A DNA stretch of 64,000 nucleotides from Marinobacter sp. LV10R510-11A. GTDB taxonomy: Bacteria; Pseudomonadota; Gammaproteobacteria; Pseudomonadales; Oleiphilaceae. Of this stretch, positions 38,139 through 46,825 are shown in pieces. The stretch lies in the NCBI RefSeq assembly GCF_900215155.1, contig NZ_LT907980.1, positions 1,798,001 through 1,862,000 on the forward strand, written 5' to 3'. Positions within the stretch are counted from its first letter, which is position 1. The number at the start of each line of letters is the position of its first letter. Below the pieces are notes generated by a model. That model made no database searches. It had not been told where the DNA came from and saw only the letters and a list, made by a program, of their open reading frames with translations. The position numbers were made by a program, and so were the translations under genes.

Positions 38139-39245
38139 TTACTTTCCTCCCAGCGGCTGCCCAATGCACGTAGTCGACGCTGGCGTCTTCTCAAATTTAA
38201 TCGGAAACCCAATCTGCCTCTGCAGCGTGCCATCTCCCCGATCAACCCCAATCACCATATCCCTAGCTTTTAACTGTGGGTGTTCAGCCGCCTCAGAAAT
38301 AGTCAGCACCGGCTCCACACAAGCGTCCGTATCGGCAAAAATTACCTGCCATTGCTCCAGCGTTTTCTGCAGGATCTTTTCACTAAGCGCAGCTTTGAAT
38401 TTTACCTGGTGCTCCGGGTTTTGGCTGAGGGCAAAACTCTTCATGTCTGCCAGCTGGAGTATGTCGCATAGCCTTGCGGAGAACTGGGGCTCCAGGCTGC
38501 CTACAGAAAGCCAGCGGCTGTCTTGGGTTTTGTAGTAGTCGTAGAACGAGCCGCCGTTGAGCATGGCGCCTTCAGGCTTCTGTTCCTGGCCACCGGCAAT
38601 GGAGGCGGCACCGGCCATGCCGTTAAGTGCAAAGGCGGCGTCGGTCATGCTGATATCCACAAACTGGCCTTCTCCGGTTTGTTGGCGATGGATCACTGCC
38701 GCGAGTATGCCCATTACCGCATGGTGAGAGCCGCCTGCCACGTCGGCAATTTGGATGCCCATGGGTGGGGGGCCGCTTTCTTCCCGGCCACAGTGGCTGC
38801 TGACGCCGGCAATAGAGAGGTAGTTGATGTCGTGCCCTGCCCGATCTTTGTAGGGCCCGGTTTGGCCGTACCCTGTAATGGCGCAGTAGATAAGCTTGGG
38901 GTTGATCGCTTTCAGGGTTTCATAGCCAATGCCGAGACGATCCATCACGCCGGGGCGGAACTGCTCGATCACTATGTCGTAATCTTTTACCAGCTCCAGA
39001 ATTTTTTCCTTGCTGCCTTCTTTTTTCAGGTTAAGCGCAAGAGACTGTTTGCCCCGGTTAAGGAATGCGTGAGAGGTGCTCACACCCGCATCGTGGGGTG
39101 GCATCACACGGGTAAGGTCTACCCGGTCTGGTGCCTCTACTCTCAATACTTCCGCGCCCATATCTGCTAAAAGCATGGTGGCGTATGGCCCGGGCAGCAG
39201 TGTGCTGAAATCTAGAATTCGCATTGAGGTCAAAGGACCTGCCAT
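38139..39245 (-). CDS. Alpha-methylacyl-CoA racemase-type CoA-transferase family III protein
   Basis: This is a 368-residue family III protein. MRILDFSTLLPGPYATMLLADMGAEVL-type N-terminal fold (the first 20 residues of that stretch are at about 8-27) and YGQTGPYKDRAGHDINYLSI (about 125-144) give the His-Asp pair, and GIQIADVAGGS (about 163-173) the second Asp, used by AMACR racemases for proton exchange. This argues for racemase rather than CoA-transfer activity. It is divergent from the AraC-type regulator, a likely regulator-target pair. Confidence 0.8.
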   Translation of the reverse strand: MAGPLTSMRILDFSTLLPGPYATMLLADMGAEVLRVEAPDRVDLTRVMPPHDAGVSTSHAFLNRGKQSLALNLKKEGSKEKILELVKDYDIVIEQFRPGVMDRLGIGYETLKAINPKLIYCAITGYGQTGPYKDRAGHDINYLSIAGVSSHCGREESGPPPMGIQIADVAGGSHHAVMGILAAVIHRQQTGEGQFVDISMTDAAFALNGMAGAASIAGGQEQKPEGAMLNGGSFYDYYKTQDSRWLSVGSLEPQFSARLCDILQLADMKSFALSQNPEHQVKFKAALSEKILQKTLEQWQVIFADTDACVEPVLTISEAAEHPQLKARDMVIGVDRGDGTLQRQIGFPIKFEKTPASTTCIGQPLGGK

Positions 39246-39354
39246 GGTGTTCTCCTTGTGTGTGATGTGTTGTTCTGGCTCGCCTCATGCTGCACGGTTT
39301 TGCCCCTGGGGCCAACTGCCTGTTACGCCATAACAATTAGCTAATTCTTACAGC

Positions 39355-39398
39355 CGCTCTGGTTACACTCTTGATGCACTCTTGATGCACTCTGGTTG
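39355..39398 (+). repeat. Four tandem 11-bp repeats upstream of the AraC-type gene
   Basis: Consecutive units CGCTCTGGTTA, CACTCTTGATG, CACTCTTGATG and CACTCTGGTTG lie head to tail, with a weaker fifth (CATTGTGGCTT, 39399-39409). The 11-bp period is about one helical turn, putting each unit on the same DNA face. They lie in the 208-bp divergent region, 56 bp before the regulator start, and are candidate binding sites for it. Confidence 0.7.
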
Positions 39399-39453
39399 CA
39401 TTGTGGCTTGGGGGTTTTATGATAGGTCTCGTTTTCATTAAATGGCGAGTTAG

Positions 39454-40479
39454 ATGTCTGACCTAACAGTTTCCCGGCACTTTGTACACGCGGCTCTGGC
39501 CGGCGCTGAACACTTGGGGTTTGATACCGAAGAGATGCTCCGGGACGCGGGTATATCCACCGATTTGTTGCGCATTGAGATGGCCCGAGTAAGCAGTGAT
39601 CAATTCAGCCTGTTGCTGCAGATTGTCTGGAGCCGTTTGGATGACGAGCTGATGGGCATGGGCCCCAGGCGGGCCCGGGCGGGCACATTCGCCACTATGT
39701 GTGCACTGGTTATTGATTGCCCTACCTTAGAGGCCGTGTACCGGCGGGCGTATCAGTATTCTCGCTTGTTCGAGCCTATGGTGACCATGAAGCTGGAAAC
39801 GGGTAATCAGAAGGTGCGCTTGGTTTCGCACATTGAAGGCGAAATTCGCGATCCCCATTATTTTATGCGTGAAAGTCTCCTAGTTCTTTGGCATCGGCTT
39901 GGCTGCTGGCTGGTCGGGCAGCCGGTGGAGCTGGAGAAAGCCGAATTCAACTACCCTCGGCCAGCCCATGGCGATGAGTATCGTCATATTTTTCATTGCA
40001 CGCTGGCATTTGAGTCTGACCGCACAGCTCTGACGTTCGATAAACGCTTTTTGTCAGCACCGGTTATCAGGGACAAGTCGGAAGTGCTTCAGTTTCTGAA
40101 AACTTCACCGGCGGATCTGCTATCCCGCCCAGACGAGAGCAATACGTTTACCGGTAAAATTCGGGGACTTATTGGCCGGGATTTCTCAAAACCTCTGCCC
40201 GACTTTGAATGGATTGCGACGGAGCTACACACCAGCCCGCAAACACTGCGCCGCAGGCTGAAGCAAGAAAATACGTCGTTCCAAGAGATCAAGGATCTAC
40301 TACGCAGGGATATGGCGATTTACTACTTGAGCCGGCAAGAGCTCTCTATTAATGACATTTCCGCGAAAGTCGGATTTACAGAGCCCTCGACCTTTCATCG
40401 AGCCTTCAAAAAATGGACGGGGGTTACCCCGGGTGCCTATCGAGAAGGCGAGCGGGGTAACGTCAAAACAGAGCGTTAG
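39454..40479 (+). CDS. AraC family transcriptional regulator
   Basis: This is a 341-residue regulator with an N-terminal domain of the OruR/ArgR-like 'arabinose-binding' type (GPRRARAGTFATMCALVIDC, about 69-88) and a C-terminal double helix-turn-helix. The second HTH is ELSINDISAKVGFTEPSTFH (about 292-311) followed by FKKWTGVTPGAYR (about 315-327). It is divergent from the AMACR-type gene and probably controls it through the tandem repeats between them. Confidence 0.9.
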   Translation: MSDLTVSRHFVHAALAGAEHLGFDTEEMLRDAGISTDLLRIEMARVSSDQFSLLLQIVWSRLDDELMGMGPRRARAGTFATMCALVIDCPTLEAVYRRAYQYSRLFEPMVTMKLETGNQKVRLVSHIEGEIRDPHYFMRESLLVLWHRLGCWLVGQPVELEKAEFNYPRPAHGDEYRHIFHCTLAFESDRTALTFDKRFLSAPVIRDKSEVLQFLKTSPADLLSRPDESNTFTGKIRGLIGRDFSKPLPDFEWIATELHTSPQTLRRRLKQENTSFQEIKDLLRRDMAIYYLSRQELSINDISAKVGFTEPSTFHRAFKKWTGVTPGAYREGERGNVKTER

Positions 40480-41354
40480 GAGCTTGGGGGCGCCTGCAAG
40501 TTGCGGATCAGCTTACCCAGGGTTTGGGCTATTTCTTCAGCCTGGCCTCGGTTCGGCGAAAGCTGGATCAGCCGCGAGCCATCTCGTGGATCGTATACCC
40601 AGCAGGTAGCCACGGCCTGCTCACAGCCCCACTCGACTTGGGGGTTTATACCAAAAACCGGAATTTGCGCGGTTTTACGAGTAGCGCCACCGGAGTTGTT
40701 GCGCCGAATCTCCTGAATGGAAATAGCATCACCGCCACTGCTCAGGCGGTATTCAATATCTGCTGGTCGGTCGAGGCGCACGACCGTCTGATCCGTTCGC
40801 CACCCGGCAACACCCAACAAGCTGTTGAGATGCAAAACAAGCGCTTCGCGATCAGAATCTGCCAGGTACAGCCTGCGCAAGGACGCAACTCGATTGCCCC
40901 CCGCGGGCTCAATCACAGCCACTCTGGCTTCTTCGCCCGTCTGCGGAGCCTGAGCTTTGTCTTTTCTTGCTCGCTCAATCCCGGTGATTAGCTTCAGGGC
41001 ATTCTGGTAATGACTGCCTTCCGCACCCGCCTTGGTCACGTAGGCTTCAAGCGCCGCTTGGGCTTCATTGAAGTGGGAAGACTGAAGCATCACCTGGCCA
41101 CGGTAATAGTGGTAATCAACCGGCTTGTTCGCATCCAAAAGCTGCAAGCGGTTCAGGTACTCGCTGGCTTCGCCCCAGTTCTCAGCGGTTACCGCTTCTT
41201 CAGTAGCCAGCATCAGACGGCGGGTTTCGTGCTCTGGCGCCAATGCGGCAGCCTGCCCTGCCACCAGCGCCGAAGCGACAATCGCCACTTTGGCCAGTTG
41301 GCGGCCTTTTGATTTCCAGGCCGGTAAACGGCTACCCTCAAAACTTACTGCCAT
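40476..41354 (-). CDS. Exported hypothetical protein with TPR-like segment
   Basis: This is a 292-residue protein of unknown function. Basic residues then a hydrophobic stretch (VAIVASALVAGQAAALAP, about 23-40) form a signal peptide. Residues about 45-125 (EEAVTAENWGEASEYLNRL, YRGQVMLQSSHFNEAQAALE) look like tetratricopeptide repeats. The C-terminal half has no recognised domain. An ATG at 41360 overlaps the rmuC stop, but the ATG at 41354 has AGGAG at the better spacing. It is translationally coupled to rmuC. Confidence 0.65.
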   Translation of the reverse strand: MAVSFEGSRLPAWKSKGRQLAKVAIVASALVAGQAAALAPEHETRRLMLATEEAVTAENWGEASEYLNRLQLLDANKPVDYHYYRGQVMLQSSHFNEAQAALEAYVTKAGAEGSHYQNALKLITGIERARKDKAQAPQTGEEARVAVIEPAGGNRVASLRRLYLADSDREALVLHLNSLLGVAGWRTDQTVVRLDRPADIEYRLSSGGDAISIQEIRRNNSGGATRKTAQIPVFGINPQVEWGCEQAVATCWVYDPRDGSRLIQLSPNRGQAEEIAQTLGKLIRNLQAPPSS

Positions 41355-41359
41355 AACCA

Positions 41360-42778
41360 TTACTCCTGCTCGTTGACTGCACCCATAGCCTGATCCTCGG
41401 AATTTGGCTCTTCGGGGTGTGCTCCCTGATCAGCATCCACCTCTGCCTGATCCGTAATCGCTTTCGGCAGCTCTTTCTTCACTCTAACCCCAAGCTCAAC
41501 AAACCGATTAGCTTGAGCAATAAGGTTACCCCGCCCTCTGGTCAGCGTGTTCATAGCCGAATCGTAGGTGGCCTGTGTAGTATGGAGTTGCACGCCAAGG
41601 CGCTCCATGGCTTCTACAAACACCCTGAGTTTGTCATAAACCGCGCCGGCGCGCTCTGCTATCAAGCGCGCGTTCTGGCTTTGCCGCTCATACCGCCAGA
41701 TGTTTTCAATCGTGCGTAGAGTCGCCAACAGTGTTGTCGGTGTTACCACAATAATCTTTCGCTCGAAGGCTTCTGAGAAAAGGTTCTCGTCCTGCTGAAA
41801 AGCCGCCACAAATGCCGGCTCTATGGGCATAAAAAGGAAAACAAAGTCTGGCGAGTGCAGGCCGCCTAGCTGGCTATAGTCTTTGTCGCTGAGCGTGCGT
41901 ATGTGGTTGCGAACCGCTTCCACGTGATTGTTCAAGGCTTCTTCTCGGGCACTGTCATCTTCTTCCGTAACCCACTTCTGGTAAGCCAGCAGCGATACTT
42001 TGGAATCGATCACTAGGTTGCGGCTATCCGGAAGGTTTACGACCACATCTGGCCTTAAAAGCTGATTTTCACTGTCTCGGTAACTGCCTTGGGTTTCATA
42101 CTCAATGCCCTTGCGTAGCCCGGATTTCTCCAAAACTCGTTCAAGTATCAGCTCGCCCCAGTTGCCCTGAATCTTTTTATCGCCCTTCAGGGCCCGAGTA
42201 AGGTTGGCGGCTTCTTCAGTAATCTGACGATTAAGATCCTGAAGAGATTTTATCTCGCTGCGAAGGGCCTGCCGATCCCGGGTTTCTGTGGTGTAAACAT
42301 CTTCCACCCGTTTGCGAAAATCCTGCAACTGATCCCGGAAGGGATTGAGTAAGGTATCCAGGCTTGTGCGGGTCTGCTGAGTGAAGTGCTCACTTTTCTG
42401 GTCAAAAATCCGGTTGGCGAGATTTTCAAACTCCTGCTTCAGGGCATCCCGATTGTGCTCCAGCAGTGCCAGTTTCTCCGCCGCAGAGCGTCGTTCTTCT
42501 TTTAGAGTAATCTGTTGCTCTCGCAGAACCGCACGAGCTTCGCTCAACTCAGCCGTAAGCTCATCACTCTTATATTGTTGGCTTTGGCGCTCTTCTGCCA
42601 GTTCTTCTATCCGTCGGCTGTGCGCTACCACTTCAGATTGCAGGCCTGCAGCCCGGCTTTCCGCCCTCGCCTTCGCCAAAAACAGGGCAACAATAATTAT
42701 GATTGCTAACAGCAGGGTAACCAATGCCGCCACTAATCCCGGCTGGGATGCTACAAATTCACTGACGGCCTCTGGCAC
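41360..42778 (-). CDS. rmuC: DNA recombination protein RmuC
   Basis: This 472-residue protein has an N-terminal membrane anchor (about 16-36), a long coiled coil (about 40-190) and the RmuC nuclease-like domain (NWGELILERVLEKSGLRKG, LRPDVVVNLPDSRNLVIDSK, DFVFLFMPIEPAF). It limits recombination at inverted repeats. The start is GTG with GGAG at normal spacing; a TTG two codons upstream is too close to the same site. Confidence 0.92.
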   Translation of the reverse strand: MPEAVSEFVASQPGLVAALVTLLLAIIIIVALFLAKARAESRAAGLQSEVVAHSRRIEELAEERQSQQYKSDELTAELSEARAVLREQQITLKEERRSAAEKLALLEHNRDALKQEFENLANRIFDQKSEHFTQQTRTSLDTLLNPFRDQLQDFRKRVEDVYTTETRDRQALRSEIKSLQDLNRQITEEAANLTRALKGDKKIQGNWGELILERVLEKSGLRKGIEYETQGSYRDSENQLLRPDVVVNLPDSRNLVIDSKVSLLAYQKWVTEEDDSAREEALNNHVEAVRNHIRTLSDKDYSQLGGLHSPDFVFLFMPIEPAFVAAFQQDENLFSEAFERKIIVVTPTTLLATLRTIENIWRYERQSQNARLIAERAGAVYDKLRVFVEAMERLGVQLHTTQATYDSAMNTLTRGRGNLIAQANRFVELGVRVKKELPKAITDQAEVDADQGAHPEEPNSEDQAMGAVNEQE

Positions 42779-43101
42779 AGCCAACTCTCCTTTCGTTTTC
42801 AGTATGGGTTTTCAGTAAGTATCAGGATTAACGTGAGCTTACCCACGCATTACATTCTATCGGAACACAGCGTTCTTTTCTTCGGCTCTCATAGCTCGGT
42901 GCATAGCCCTAGGCCGCACACACGGCCTGTATCACGACTGCTTGGCAATTTGGTAATGCGCACCAATCCGACTCTGGACGCGCAACGTAATATCCACTAA
43001 AAGTAGTAAAGGTCAAAAGAGTAAAGGTCGTCCGCGATTAATGGCATTACGCTTTTTTAACGGCTTTCGGGTCGACTTAGAACTAAAACGGACAATTGAC
43101 C
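42779..43101. other. Divergent non-coding region between rmuC and a small gene
   Basis: No gene is evident. It contains a 10-bp direct repeat AGTAAAGGTC at 43005-43014 and 43020-43029 (15-bp period) close upstream of the rightward gene, possibly regulatory. No clear sigma-70 promoter was found. Confidence 0.45.
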
Positions 43102-43506
43102 ATGTTAAAAGAACTTTGGCGAAAGCTGGGCTCAGATTTTCTACAGGCCGACGGCGCTTTTAATGAGTGCGGAGAAAGCTCGCCTGAATGTTATGGGCCC
43201 GCATTTTACGGGTCAGCCGATTTTAGGATTCTCCCTCAAGTCACCCACACCGGTGAATTTCACCTTGAACGCCTAATGTCACTGCTCAAGAGCCGGTATG
43301 GCCGGAGCCCAGAAGCGGCAGAAACCGGCAAAGACGATGCGGTACGTGATCTGATTGCCTTTGCTGCCCGGGTTCAGGATCAAGACATTCAGCGGGAATT
43401 TTTGCTGCTATATCTGAACTGTTCCCCAATGATTCAGGATTACCTGCGCTCCGACGAGGTTCTTGGGACAAGCCACTTCCTATCTGCGCCCCTTAACCAA
43501 CTGTAA
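43102..43506 (+). CDS. Hypothetical protein
   Basis: This is a 134-residue soluble protein with no recognised domain, from the ATG at 43102; a TTG two codons upstream is less likely. The N-terminus is amphipathic (MLKELWRKLGSDFLQ) and there are four Cys residues. It ends 14 bp before the retropepsin-like protease gene and may be cotranscribed with it. Confidence 0.55.
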   Translation: MLKELWRKLGSDFLQADGAFNECGESSPECYGPAFYGSADFRILPQVTHTGEFHLERLMSLLKSRYGRSPEAAETGKDDAVRDLIAFAARVQDQDIQREFLLLYLNCSPMIQDYLRSDEVLGTSHFLSAPLNQL

Positions 43507-43520
43507 AGCAAATACACAGG

Positions 43521-44273
43521 TTGGTTATTGCAGGCACGGTTCTGCTGACGGGTTGCTCGACAGACAGTTATTTTATGGTTCCTAAATCCAGCCTGGGCGA
43601 TCTCAACGCTTCGGTTCAGAGCCAGCGTGCAACACTGGTTACTATGGAGAACAACGCAACAGTTCGGCATGAGACAGTTCTGAAACAGAACGAAGCCGTT
43701 ACACAAAAAGTGCTAGATGCCATCGCGACCCAGGTTGCAAAGCCCTCCTGCCCACCGATACCGGCTCAGAAAGCCTGCCCTGTTTCCGACAAAACACAAG
43801 GCCGGGCCGATCGCCTCAAAGGCAAAGTAGTTATTGGTGAAGTTGAAAACTTTTATCTGGCTGGCCCAGGGCTTATCTACAAGGCACGGATTGATAGCGG
43901 CGCTGAAACCTCCTCCATCGACGCACGCAACATTACCCGCTTTGAGCGTGATGGTAGCAACTGGGTACGCTTCGATGTACCCGTGCCTGGCACAGAGAAC
44001 TTCATTACCCTTGAGAAAGAAATCTCTCGACGCGTAAAGGTCATCCAAGCCAGTACCGAGGAAGCAGAACGGCGTGTGGTTGTGGAGCTTCAGTTCACCA
44101 TTGGCGATCATCAGCAAGTGGCAGAATTTACCCTTGCAGACCGGAGCAATCTAACTTACCAGGCGCTTATCGGCCGCAACGTGCTCCGAGATGTGATGCT
44201 GATTGATGTCGGCAAAGAGTACGCAACGGAACTGCCTGAATCCATCCGCACCGACAAAGATAACGGAAAATAA
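43521..44273 (+). CDS. Retropepsin-like (ATP-dependent zinc protease family) lipoprotein
   Basis: A lipobox LLTGC is followed by a Gln/Asn-rich coiled region and the family domain with YKARIDSGAETSSIDARNI (about 116-134), an aspartic-protease-like DSGA motif, and YQALIGRNVLRDVMLIDVG near the C-terminus. The only recognised start is a TTG at 43521, leaving a signal peptide with no basic residues. The frame is open upstream for eight more codons (KQIHR before the TTG), which would make a normal n-region, but no ATG or GTG is there. Usually it is first in an operon with a 7TM-transglutaminase gene and an alpha-L-glutamate-ligase-like gene. Confidence 0.75.
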   Translation: MVIAGTVLLTGCSTDSYFMVPKSSLGDLNASVQSQRATLVTMENNATVRHETVLKQNEAVTQKVLDAIATQVAKPSCPPIPAQKACPVSDKTQGRADRLKGKVVIGEVENFYLAGPGLIYKARIDSGAETSSIDARNITRFERDGSNWVRFDVPVPGTENFITLEKEISRRVKVIQASTEEAERRVVVELQFTIGDHQQVAEFTLADRSNLTYQALIGRNVLRDVMLIDVGKEYATELPESIRTDKDNGK

Positions 44274-44279
44274 ACAGCG

Positions 44280-44372
44280 ACCAGTCCCTCTCGCTTACCG
44301 TTTTATATCGCCGTTTCCCTGATCATTACTGCAGGTATTTCACTCGCCGTGTGGCGACACATAGAATTGGGT
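44280..44372 (+). pseudogene. N-terminal scrap of the 7TM inactive-transglutaminase gene
   Basis: Directly after the protease gene the frame ACC AGT CCC... reads TSPSRLPFYIAVSLIITAGI and on to AVWRHIELG, the first membrane segment of the 7TM inactive-transglutaminase protein that normally follows. It has no ATG and stops matching after about 31 codons. The remaining several hundred codons are gone; the next bases belong to the glutamate-ligase-like gene. Confidence 0.7.
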
Positions 44373-44847
44373 ACCCGACATACGTATAATCGTGTTTCAA
44401 GGTTACCCGGTTATGGCTATGTTGCGGCTTGCCACCACGGCATCTGATGGCAAAGCTAACTTACACCAGGGTGCGGTGGGCATAGGTTTGGATATTGGCA
44501 CAGGTAAAAGCCTGAACGCCGTGCAGTTCAATCGAACTATTACGCTGCACCCAGATACCGGCCTTGCACTGGAAAACATCAACATTGACGCCTGGGGCGA
44601 GATGCTGGAAATGGCATCCGTGTGTTATGAAGCAACTGGCCTGGGTTATATGGGTGTTGATCTAGTGGTAGACGCCCACGAAGGGCCTTTGCTGCTTGAG
44701 CTTAACGCCCGGCCAGGCCTGGCAATTCAGATGGCAAATGGCCGTGGCCTGCTGCCAAGATTGCGGGCCGTTGAGGCCCTAAAGCGCCCTCATTTCACAC
44801 CCAAGGAGCGGGCAGATTACGCTATGAAAACCTTCCCGAGCCTTTAA
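44371..44847 (+). pseudogene. C-terminal half of an alpha-L-glutamate ligase-like (RimK-related) gene
   Basis: From 44371 the frame reads VPDIRIIVFQGYPVMAMLRL and continues to the normal C-terminus, including DLVVDAHEGPLLLELNARPG, the metal-binding end of the ATP-grasp domain. The N-terminal half with the nucleotide-binding part is absent, and a TAG lies just upstream in frame, so at best a GTG at 44392 yields a 151-residue fragment. The junction GAATTGG/GTACCC marks where one deletion joined this gene, out of frame, to the 7TM scrap. Confidence 0.8.
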
Positions 44848-44896
44848 ACTACGGGCTGTATAACGGTTGTTGAGCTTTTTGTCTTTCTAAATATCA

Positions 44897-44938
44897 GGCA
44901 TAAAAAAACCGGAGGTCGTGCTCCGGTTTTTTTATGCC
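44897..44938. terminator. Bidirectional intrinsic terminator
   Basis: An 18-bp perfect inverted repeat (GGCATAAAAAAACCGGAG, 44897-44914, with its complement 44921-44938) has A7/T7 tracts in its arms. It terminates both the rightward remnant operon and the leftward BCCT gene that ends 13 bp away. Confidence 0.9.
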
Positions 44939-44950
44939 TCGCTGCTTATG

Positions 44951-46555
44951 TTATGTCATCTCGCCCCTTGAAATCAGCAACTTACGCTCTTGGGTCAGGC
45001 CCTTCAGCAAGCCCCAGGTCATGATCAGCAAAATCACCGTAAACGGTAAGCCGGCACTAATCGCAGTCGCCTGGATTGCACCCAGAGCATCCGCACCGCC
45101 ACCAAAGATCAGCGTAGCCGCAATAGCACCTTCCATAATAACCCAGAACACACGCTGTGCTGTCGGCGCATCGGTTTTACCACCCGCCGTTATGCTGTCG
45201 ATAACCAACGAGCCCGAGTCCGAAGAAGTTATAAAGAACACCAGCACCAACACAATACCAACAAACGAGAGAATGTTGGTAAACGGCAAGTTTGCAAACA
45301 TCTGGAACATAGCCAGAGACACTTCAGTAATACCCTCTTCTGCGAGAGCACCAACGCCTTGGTCAATCTGCTCCAATGCCGCGCCACCAAAAGCGCTCAT
45401 CCATACAGAGGTGATCACAGTCGGAATAACAAGAACCGCGGTGACGAATTCACGAACCGTACGTCCTTTGGATACCCGCGCGATAAACATGCCTACAAAC
45501 GGCGACCAGGAGATCCACCAGGCCCAATAGAATACCGTCCAGCCACGCATCCAGGTTTCATCTTCACGGCCAAACGGATTACTAAAGGCCACAACGTTGG
45601 TTACATAGCTCGAAGTGGTCACCCACAGGTTTTCCAGAATGCTCATGGTGGGGCCGGCAAAAATAACGAAGAACAATAGAATGCCCGCCAGGGACATGTT
45701 GATGTTGCTCAACACCTTAACGCCACCGTCTAGCCCACGCAGCACAGACATAAGCGCAACGGCAGTCACACCCACAATAATGGCCATCTGAACGTTGATG
45801 CCAGACCCCACACCAAACAGATAATGCAGTCCTGAGGCGGCTTGTTGTGCGCCGAAACCAAGAGACGTAGCCAAACCAAAAATCGTAGCGACCACCGCAA
45901 GCGTATCGATGATATCACCAGGCCAGCCCCAAACCTTATCTTTCAACAAAGGGAAAAAAGCCGAACGAATGGTCAGAGGCATGTTCTTGTTGTACGCAAA
46001 GAACGCCAGTGAAAGCGCGACGATTGAATAAACAGCCCAGGGGTGAAGACCCCAATGGTACATGGTGCCACCCATGGCAAGATCCCGCGCCTCTGGGGTA
46101 TTCGCCGCCACGTTAAATGGTGTGCCGAACCAGCCAGTGTAATAGGCGACTGGCTCTGCGACAGCCCAAAACATCAGGCCAATACCCATACCTGCCGCAA
46201 AGAGCATCGAAAACCAGGAAAAAGTAGAGAACTCAGGTTTCGCATCCATGCCACCCAGGCGAATTTTGCCTACAGGCATAAAAATCAGCGCAATGCACAC
46301 GATGACAAAAATGTTGGCACTTAGCAGGAAGAACCAATCGAACGTTTCGATAATCTCGTTCTTGGCACCATTCAGCCATTCTTTGGAAACTTCCGGGAAC
46401 ATGAGCGTCCCTATAACAAACAAAACTACCAGAATCGCCGTGATGGGAAATACCGGTGCATGCAGATCCAGCCCGAATGGATTGATATTATCCTGGCCGG
46501 CTACGTAATCGGTTTGATACTCGTCTTTAACTACATCTTTAACTACGTCGCCCAC
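44951..46555 (-). CDS. BCCT family betaine/choline/carnitine transporter
   Basis: This is a 534-residue inner-membrane protein with about 12 hydrophobic segments. The BCCT signature region FYWAWWISWSPFVGMFIARV (about 335-354) contains the Trp-rich substrate box, and GMGIGLMFWAVAEPVAYYTG (about 117-136) is also typical. It probably takes up compatible solutes such as glycine betaine, fitting a marine lifestyle. The start is GTG with GGAGG nine bases upstream. Confidence 0.92.
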   Translation of the reverse strand: MGDVVKDVVKDEYQTDYVAGQDNINPFGLDLHAPVFPITAILVVLFVIGTLMFPEVSKEWLNGAKNEIIETFDWFFLLSANIFVIVCIALIFMPVGKIRLGGMDAKPEFSTFSWFSMLFAAGMGIGLMFWAVAEPVAYYTGWFGTPFNVAANTPEARDLAMGGTMYHWGLHPWAVYSIVALSLAFFAYNKNMPLTIRSAFFPLLKDKVWGWPGDIIDTLAVVATIFGLATSLGFGAQQAASGLHYLFGVGSGINVQMAIIVGVTAVALMSVLRGLDGGVKVLSNINMSLAGILLFFVIFAGPTMSILENLWVTTSSYVTNVVAFSNPFGREDETWMRGWTVFYWAWWISWSPFVGMFIARVSKGRTVREFVTAVLVIPTVITSVWMSAFGGAALEQIDQGVGALAEEGITEVSLAMFQMFANLPFTNILSFVGIVLVLVFFITSSDSGSLVIDSITAGGKTDAPTAQRVFWVIMEGAIAATLIFGGGADALGAIQATAISAGLPFTVILLIMTWGLLKGLTQERKLLISRGEMT

Positions 46556-46825
46556 GTGTTGGCGCCTCCTAGTTTAGAATTTAGTATCGAAAACCCCTCT
46601 TAATCTGGGTGCAAACGCTACAAGCGCGCCATAATAGTGTTTTGAACTCAAAACATCAAAAGGCGAAAAACCAGCAACACTTATACCTAGAATAGACCAA
46701 ATTCGAAGCCCTGAAAGCCAAAAGCACAATCAATCGGATAGCAGTCAGGCGCCGTATCGATATACTGGGCGCCAACAAAATGATGCAAACCACTCACCAT
46801 ATCCACGAAGTAAAGCGAGAGATTC

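Noticed and set aside
39355..39409. 11-bp tandem repeats considered as iterons of an origin
   Set aside because: They sit in a divergent promoter next to an AraC gene; no replication gene or AT-rich unwinding region is nearby.
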